From Schistosoma haematobium (taxonomy: Eukaryota > Platyhelminthes > Trematoda > Strigeidida > Schistosomatidae), in contig NC_067196.1 in NCBI RefSeq assembly GCF_000699445.3, positions 23,329,116-23,393,115 on the forward strand: DNA of 64,000 nt, written 5' to 3'. The notes beneath the pieces were generated by a model that was given only the letters and a program-made list of their open reading frames with translations, was not told where the DNA came from and did not search any database. The position numbers and the translations under genes are program-made. Shown in pieces: positions 59,390-64,000 of the stretch. The stretch's first letter is position 1. Each line of letters opens with the position of its first letter.

Positions 59390-60000
59390 TGTCATCTCAA
59401 TAAAGCATGATTTCGGCTCCGGTATCTACAAGGGATTGTGTGCTTGTCACTTCATCATGCATGTGAAACAAACGACATTCTCTAGGAGTTACGTCAGTTG
59501 ACTCAGTCTTCATGACCAGCGGCGGGATCGTTTACATGATGTTATTTTCAATCTAAATGTAACCTACAGTTTCAAGCTCTGTTCTGCCATAAGGTTGATG
59601 ATACTAATATACCGAAGGAGCTTAGTGTCTCCTGGAAGCAATAGGCTCCTGAAGTGCGAACTACTCTGTGACCACCATTGTAGCCTGTCTTTCTGCATCA
59701 ACTTTGCCAACCTGTGGCATAAAATGCTTACCTCATTTAGTAACATATCGGCCCCATCACCTACTGTCGTGTTATGCAATTTGGGACTAGTTTACTCTGT
59801 CCCTTCGTATATCTTGTTGGCTACTTTTGCGTTATTATCTATACCAGAATCTCTACCAGAATGAGAAAACCCGTTGTACACTCAGCGGGAGTCGGTGGAG
59901 TCACAGTTAGTAACATAGGTTACTCTCTACTTTCCTGTACCCTAGCAGCTTTTTCGGGTGGCTTCTTAACTAGGAGGGAATCCTTTCCCATTTGCACATG
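59390..60000 (-). mobile_element. Gypsy-type relic: protease and gag-like part
   Basis: On the minus strand near 59440-59400, SLVDTGAEIML is the DTGA active-site box of a retroviral-type aspartic protease, preceded by a CRLFHMHDEVT-like lead typical of gypsy polyproteins. Upstream (59779-59564), an open stretch of 71 codons is probably gag-derived, judging by position only. A stop lies right after the protease box. Confidence 0.7.
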
Positions 60001-60499
60001 ATAGAAAGATTAAGGGATATCAGAAATGATGTAAATAAAAGACTAGACGTAGCTTTTTCGAAAGACATGTTTATAACTAACAAATAGCACATGAATAAGA
60101 CAATATATTTGTAATGAACAGTAATGAATTGACGGCAATAATGACAGTAATAAATGGTACAACGTTACAACACAGACATATTATATCTCATCAGTATATC
60201 AACTGTACTTGAGAATGTCCCTATTCATTATTGGCAATAATTTTAAATTGTGTTCAGTAATAATTATGAGACAGTGTAAACGCACTTTAAAACAAAGATA
60301 ACAGTAATCCCGAAAAAACACCGAAATCCATCATAGTAACCTAAATTGAGACGAATTATGTTGGTTTTCGGAGTTACGTTGGACGATAGGAATATGGGTT
60401 TTGTTCTCCATTTCTGTGAAGAATTATCTTCCAGACAATTCCTAAAGCACGAGGGTTACCTACAAGCACGAAAATAACTCTAAAAAGAACCACTCCTGG

Positions 60500-61340
60500 A
60501 TTATGAATCTACTTACTGACATGTGCCGATGGGCTGGCATCCAAGATCGAGAGGATAAGTTGAATGTTATATAACTTGGTTTCTCGAAAGCCTTTAATAA
60601 TGTCAGTTATATGTGTGCCATCCATAAACTTAAGCAGATAGAGACCCAGTTAGTGCTGAAGGATTAGTTTAACTTATATATGAGTATTCTTCATACGTAC
60701 CCTAGCAAAAAAATCCTGTTGGAGTTTCCTGGGATTCACCACTAGGAACTCTACTCTTTTTATTGACATAAATGACCTTGCACTGAGATACCACTTTTTG
60801 CCGATGATGTTAGACCTTGGAGAGAAGTTTGGAACCAGTACGATGAACCAACACTTTAGGAAAATCCGACCCGACTTTGATACTATTCGGTCAATAATGG
60901 ACCTACTACTTGGAACGTGGTCCGAACAAATCAGTTAATTCTTCTCTGAAAATGACACTAGTTGCGAAATATGTAGGCATTCTGGTCATCCATCATGCAG
61001 AATGCTATTCCAACAGTGACAAAGTCTCTTTCGAAATAAACTTAGCACTGACAATTTTTGAGGTTATTTTTAGTCAGTTTGACTGAAAAGTTGTGAATCT
61101 TATTCTTAACAGTTTTGCTCGAACACGCTTAGAGTCTGAAAACATATTTCCACACCACTCTAGAACGGGTAAAGTACTCTGGAGCAAGCCACGATATTAG
61201 TTTGTGGAATTAAATTCACACCTTACGAAAAATTCCGAAATCCTTTAAATCTCCCTTCAGAGTAAAGGTAACTCGACGCAACCTTTTATGATTTCAAGTA
61301 CCCGTAACGTCTATTAACGTCCTCCGGATTACTAGTTTTA
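60500..61340 (+). mobile_element. CR1-like (SR1/pido-type) non-LTR relic
   Basis: A decayed plus-strand reverse transcriptase with LGFSKAFNNVSY (LDFSKAFD in relatives), IHKLKQI, a broken GVPQGSVLGPLLF region (PGIHH...ELYSFY), LFADDVRPW (FADD catalytic box) and AECYSNSDKVSFEINLALTIF-like C-terminal text. Many stops and frameshifts make it an old insertion. It is of a different clade from the SR2-like, A and B elements. Confidence 0.75.
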
Positions 61341-62143
61341 GTTTAACTCCAACATACTACTTAAATGGAATACTCTGAAGTTAATGGTACAAGCAACCAA
61401 CCTAAAATCCTTTAGGAGAAAAATTATTTGCGCTTACAGGCCATGAAGAGTATATCATATTGCTTTACCAATACTTATTTCATTTCTGTTTATTTTATGC
61501 ACTCAGGTACCTATCTTGAGAATTCTAATACAGTTGAAAACAGGAGTTTGCTAAACGAAAACGTTTTCTGTTCAGTCCATAACTGTTTAAATTATTTGAT
61601 AGGCAGGAATAAATTTTACTAAATATTTTTTAGAAAAACCAAGAGGTTCAGGTACTTATTTAAATTGCGAGGTCTTCAGCACTGAGATACAAACAGGAAA
61701 TTAAAACCCTACTGGGATTGACGGGAATCTTGACCAGCGTGCTCAGAATCGCCCTAGTCATAAATTACTTATCCTTAGGTGCTTTATTATTATAAAGTAA
61801 CGATCTATGTTTCTTCTCAGTCCTCTTTCTCATGGTATGTTCAATGCTACAAGATAAATGTGACAGCCCAACATGAAAATGTAAGTCTGTGTATGAACCC
61901 AGTCAAGGCCATTTTTGTTTTTATGTATCGGAAACCTAAGTGTTATTTCTAACACATATTTGTTCGCACCATTTTTCGCTCACTGGTTGTTCTACTTTGT
62001 CAGGTGAGGTTTTCCACCGTTAAATTGCTTCGATGTCATTCCCGTGTTGTATCTTTATTTTTGATTGCTTTCACTAATAAATGCTAGCTCATATTGTGTA
62101 CTTACTGAGTCATCTGCTTACTTTTTTTTTCTTTTTCTTATAG
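61341..62143. other. 5' flank of the adenosine deaminase gene
   Basis: No gene seen until a strong 3' splice site: a long pyrimidine run (62119-62139) followed by TATAG at 62139-62143. The acceptor precedes the start codon by 97 nt, so it serves either a 5' untranslated intron or spliced-leader trans-splicing. Confidence 0.5.
62119..62143 (+). promoter_or_regulatory. 3' splice acceptor upstream of the ADA start codon
   Basis: A near-uninterrupted T/C tract followed by TATAG, the strongest pyrimidine-AG signal near this gene. Many schistosome mRNAs receive a trans-spliced leader at such sites. Cis-splicing of an untranslated exon is the alternative. Confidence 0.6.
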
Positions 62144-62240
62144 ATTCTCGCATACCCTGTATTGCACGCTCATCCTGCACACTAAGTGTCTTTACACTAG
62201 GCCAAAATCTGCCGAGAGTTGAAATTTGCACAGTTTTTAA

Positions 62241-62462
62241 ATGCGACTCCCTTTGGATTCATATGGAGTAGACTTGCATGTTCATCTAGATGGTGCTATT
62301 AGGCCAGAAACATTATTTGAGATATCGAATGACCAAAAATCCAAAGTCTCGTTTCAAAATTTAGAAGAACTTAAGGGAAAGCTAATGCCTAGAAAGCCCC
62401 ACAGCCTGAAAGATTTTCTGAAAGCTTTCGAGATAATCATACCATTAGTTGCCGGTAAAAAG
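62241..62462 (+). CDS. ADA: Adenosine deaminase, first coding exon (partial gene)
   Basis: The exon encodes 74 residues and ends in phase 0 at a GT donor (AAAAAG|GTTAGT). DLHVHLDGAIRPETLFEIS (residues 11-29) holds the zinc-binding His-X-His pair (His13, His15) and the following LDG of the adenosine/AMP deaminase family. PHSLKDFLKAFEIIIPLVAG (residues 54-73) matches the PLSLxxFLxKFxxxxPVIAG block of adenosine deaminase proper. The ATG is preceded directly by an in-frame TAA, so the start is firm. The enzyme deaminates adenosine and deoxyadenosine to inosine in purine salvage, a pathway blood flukes depend on because they lack de novo purine synthesis. The catalytic Glu and later zinc ligands lie in exons beyond 64000; no second exon was recognised in 62463-64000. 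Confidence 0.88.
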
Positions 62463-64000
62463 GTTAGTAAAATTAAATTACTTATGATTAAGAAAAAAAT
62501 TGCGTCCCACTAGTTATGATTTTTTTTAGTCTGAGCTGAAGTAGGTCATTCAATATTCCAACTCACAGAATGTATCGAAAACCTTTTCTTTTCCGCAAAT
62601 TCATATTTTCTTCCATACCTAATCGTTTGTGTTCCTACTAATACTGTCATTATGCATTATACTCTGGCGTCTCTCTGTGGTGGCTTGGTGTAACAGCTCT
62701 AACCAATCCATATAATTCATAGGCTCGATATCAAATAACTGACTGGTATCAGATATAAGTAAAGTAGTTTTATAATCCATGCAAGGCAGAAATAAATAGA
62801 ATGGATATGGAAGTTAATTACCTTAGTATATGGTGTTAGAACGAAGAGCAGTATATATCACAGTCAGGGGGAGTTTAGGAAATGTTGTATTTAACACAAT
62901 AAAGACTGGTAGATCCATCTAGCTGCCACAATGTATCGTTAAATCAAGAATCCTGTTTATTTATTTAGTAAAAATGACCAAAATATAAAGTATACATCAT
63001 TCAAGTGTCTCAGACCTATACAAAACGAGGTTAAATATGATATAAACAAATCGGAAACGGTTTATTTAAGCTATTACCAATGATTAAAAAATATCGTGGA
63101 GAACTATACAGTGCCCTTTGAGTGCATTATAACGCCAACAATGAACATTTTTGAGCCATGAAAGATTTCATTAATCCTGAGTAAAACGAAACACGAAATG
63201 TTCGGTGTTGCCATCTTTATAGACACCATTAAATCCAAGTATGAAGTGATATTACCGGAAACGTGAAAACCGGATAGAAGTAAATTGTTTCATTCATAAC
63301 CGGCGTTGCAAACTAGCAATAAAACTTGAGTCAAATGAGGGACCATTTCTTGGTTGCTCAGTCCTACTTGTAATTTGAGATAAAACTTAATTATAAAACT
63401 CATTTTTAAGGGCTAACCAAAAACAACCCACATCATAACTTAGTTTCAAGTTGTATGTACCCTCCTGTCACGAAAACCACTTTAATTTGTAAATATTTGG
63501 AGTTTATTTGTGATATTTATACTTTGCTACACTACGTAATAGCTGCATACCATAGATGTCAACTGCTTCTTTTCAAGTCAATTTGTAAATGCTTCCTGGT
63601 AAGAAAAAGTATCATATTTTCCTCATAACTAACCACATTCTCATTGTCTGCTGAATGGCTATTTTGCCATAAATACTGTTCGTAATATTTCGTACGGCTA
63701 AACGGATAACCATAGTACTTAAAAAAACGTGACTGTTTGCTCAATATAAAGTACGGTATTAGTAAAAAAATAGTATGCATTTTTGTGTGATTCAAACGTT
63801 TTGAGTGCCATTAGCTAATGAGGTTAGATAATATATATAATAAATATAAACTTTAGAGATCTACAAAGGTAGAACCAATAATAGTCTAGTAACAGAGAAC
63901 AACATTGAAGGTTAAAAATGGTATATCACAAACAGGGTTGTGAATAAAGTATAGAGATTTTTGTGACCAGTAGCATGAATAAAACACCTGAATTGTATGT
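62463..64000. other. Adenosine deaminase intron 1, nothing recognised
   Basis: AT-rich sequence. No exon with the next adenosine deaminase block and no recognised repeat. A 78-codon minus-strand frame at 63559-63795 looks like chance. Confidence 0.45.

Overview
The window looks like nuclear DNA of a blood fluke (genus Schistosoma). It is AT-rich, and its few genes are split into short exons separated by introns from 34 bp to about 7.4 kb. The intervening DNA is packed with repeats typical of schistosomes: tRNA-like SINEs carrying a hammerhead ribozyme (the Sm-alpha type), RTE/SR2-like and other non-LTR retrotransposons, a Penelope-like element with a GIY-YIG endonuclease, and decayed gypsy-type LTR elements. 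I cannot settle the species from sequence alone.

Three host genes are supported. (1) On the + strand, 6469-20007, a seven-exon regulator of G-protein signalling of the R7 subfamily (DEP domain, DEP-helical extension, divergent GGL region, RGS domain). All splice sites are GT-AG and all phases join, giving 454 residues. (2) On the - strand, 50501-24740, an eleven-exon vaccinia-related kinase (VRK family) of 623 residues, again fully in phase, with an AT-hook in its C-terminal tail. The two genes converge, with about 4.7 kb between their stop codons. (3) On the + strand, 62241-62462, the first coding exon of adenosine deaminase, whose remainder lies beyond the window.

Layout: 1-6.4 kb is intergenic, with five hammerhead-SINE copies, a Penelope 3' fragment and an (AT)n tract inside a 57-bp inverted repeat. 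6.4-20 kb is the RGS gene, whose introns hold SINEs, an SR2-like reverse transcriptase fragment and two solo LTRs. 20.6-22.5 kb is a 5'-truncated non-LTR element (family A). 24.7-50.5 kb is the kinase gene. Its introns contain a nearly full-length family B element (27.1-30.4 kb), a nearly full-length family A element (36.5-40.6 kb) that matches the 20.6-kb copy in opposite orientation, older relics of family A, and a head-to-head Penelope pair bounded by a 15-bp target-site duplication (41.45-42.88 kb). 51.8-60 kb is a decayed gypsy-type element interrupted by a younger LTR element. 60.5-61.3 kb is a CR1-like relic.

The genes have no evident joint pathway: RGS acts on heterotrimeric G proteins, VRK is a mainly nuclear serine/threonine kinase in its family, and ADA acts in purine salvage. 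The noteworthy content is in the repeats: the ribozyme-bearing SINEs with terminal palindromes, the inverted Penelope unit, and two family A copies that share the same inactivating lesions plus an intron-like 113-bp segment.
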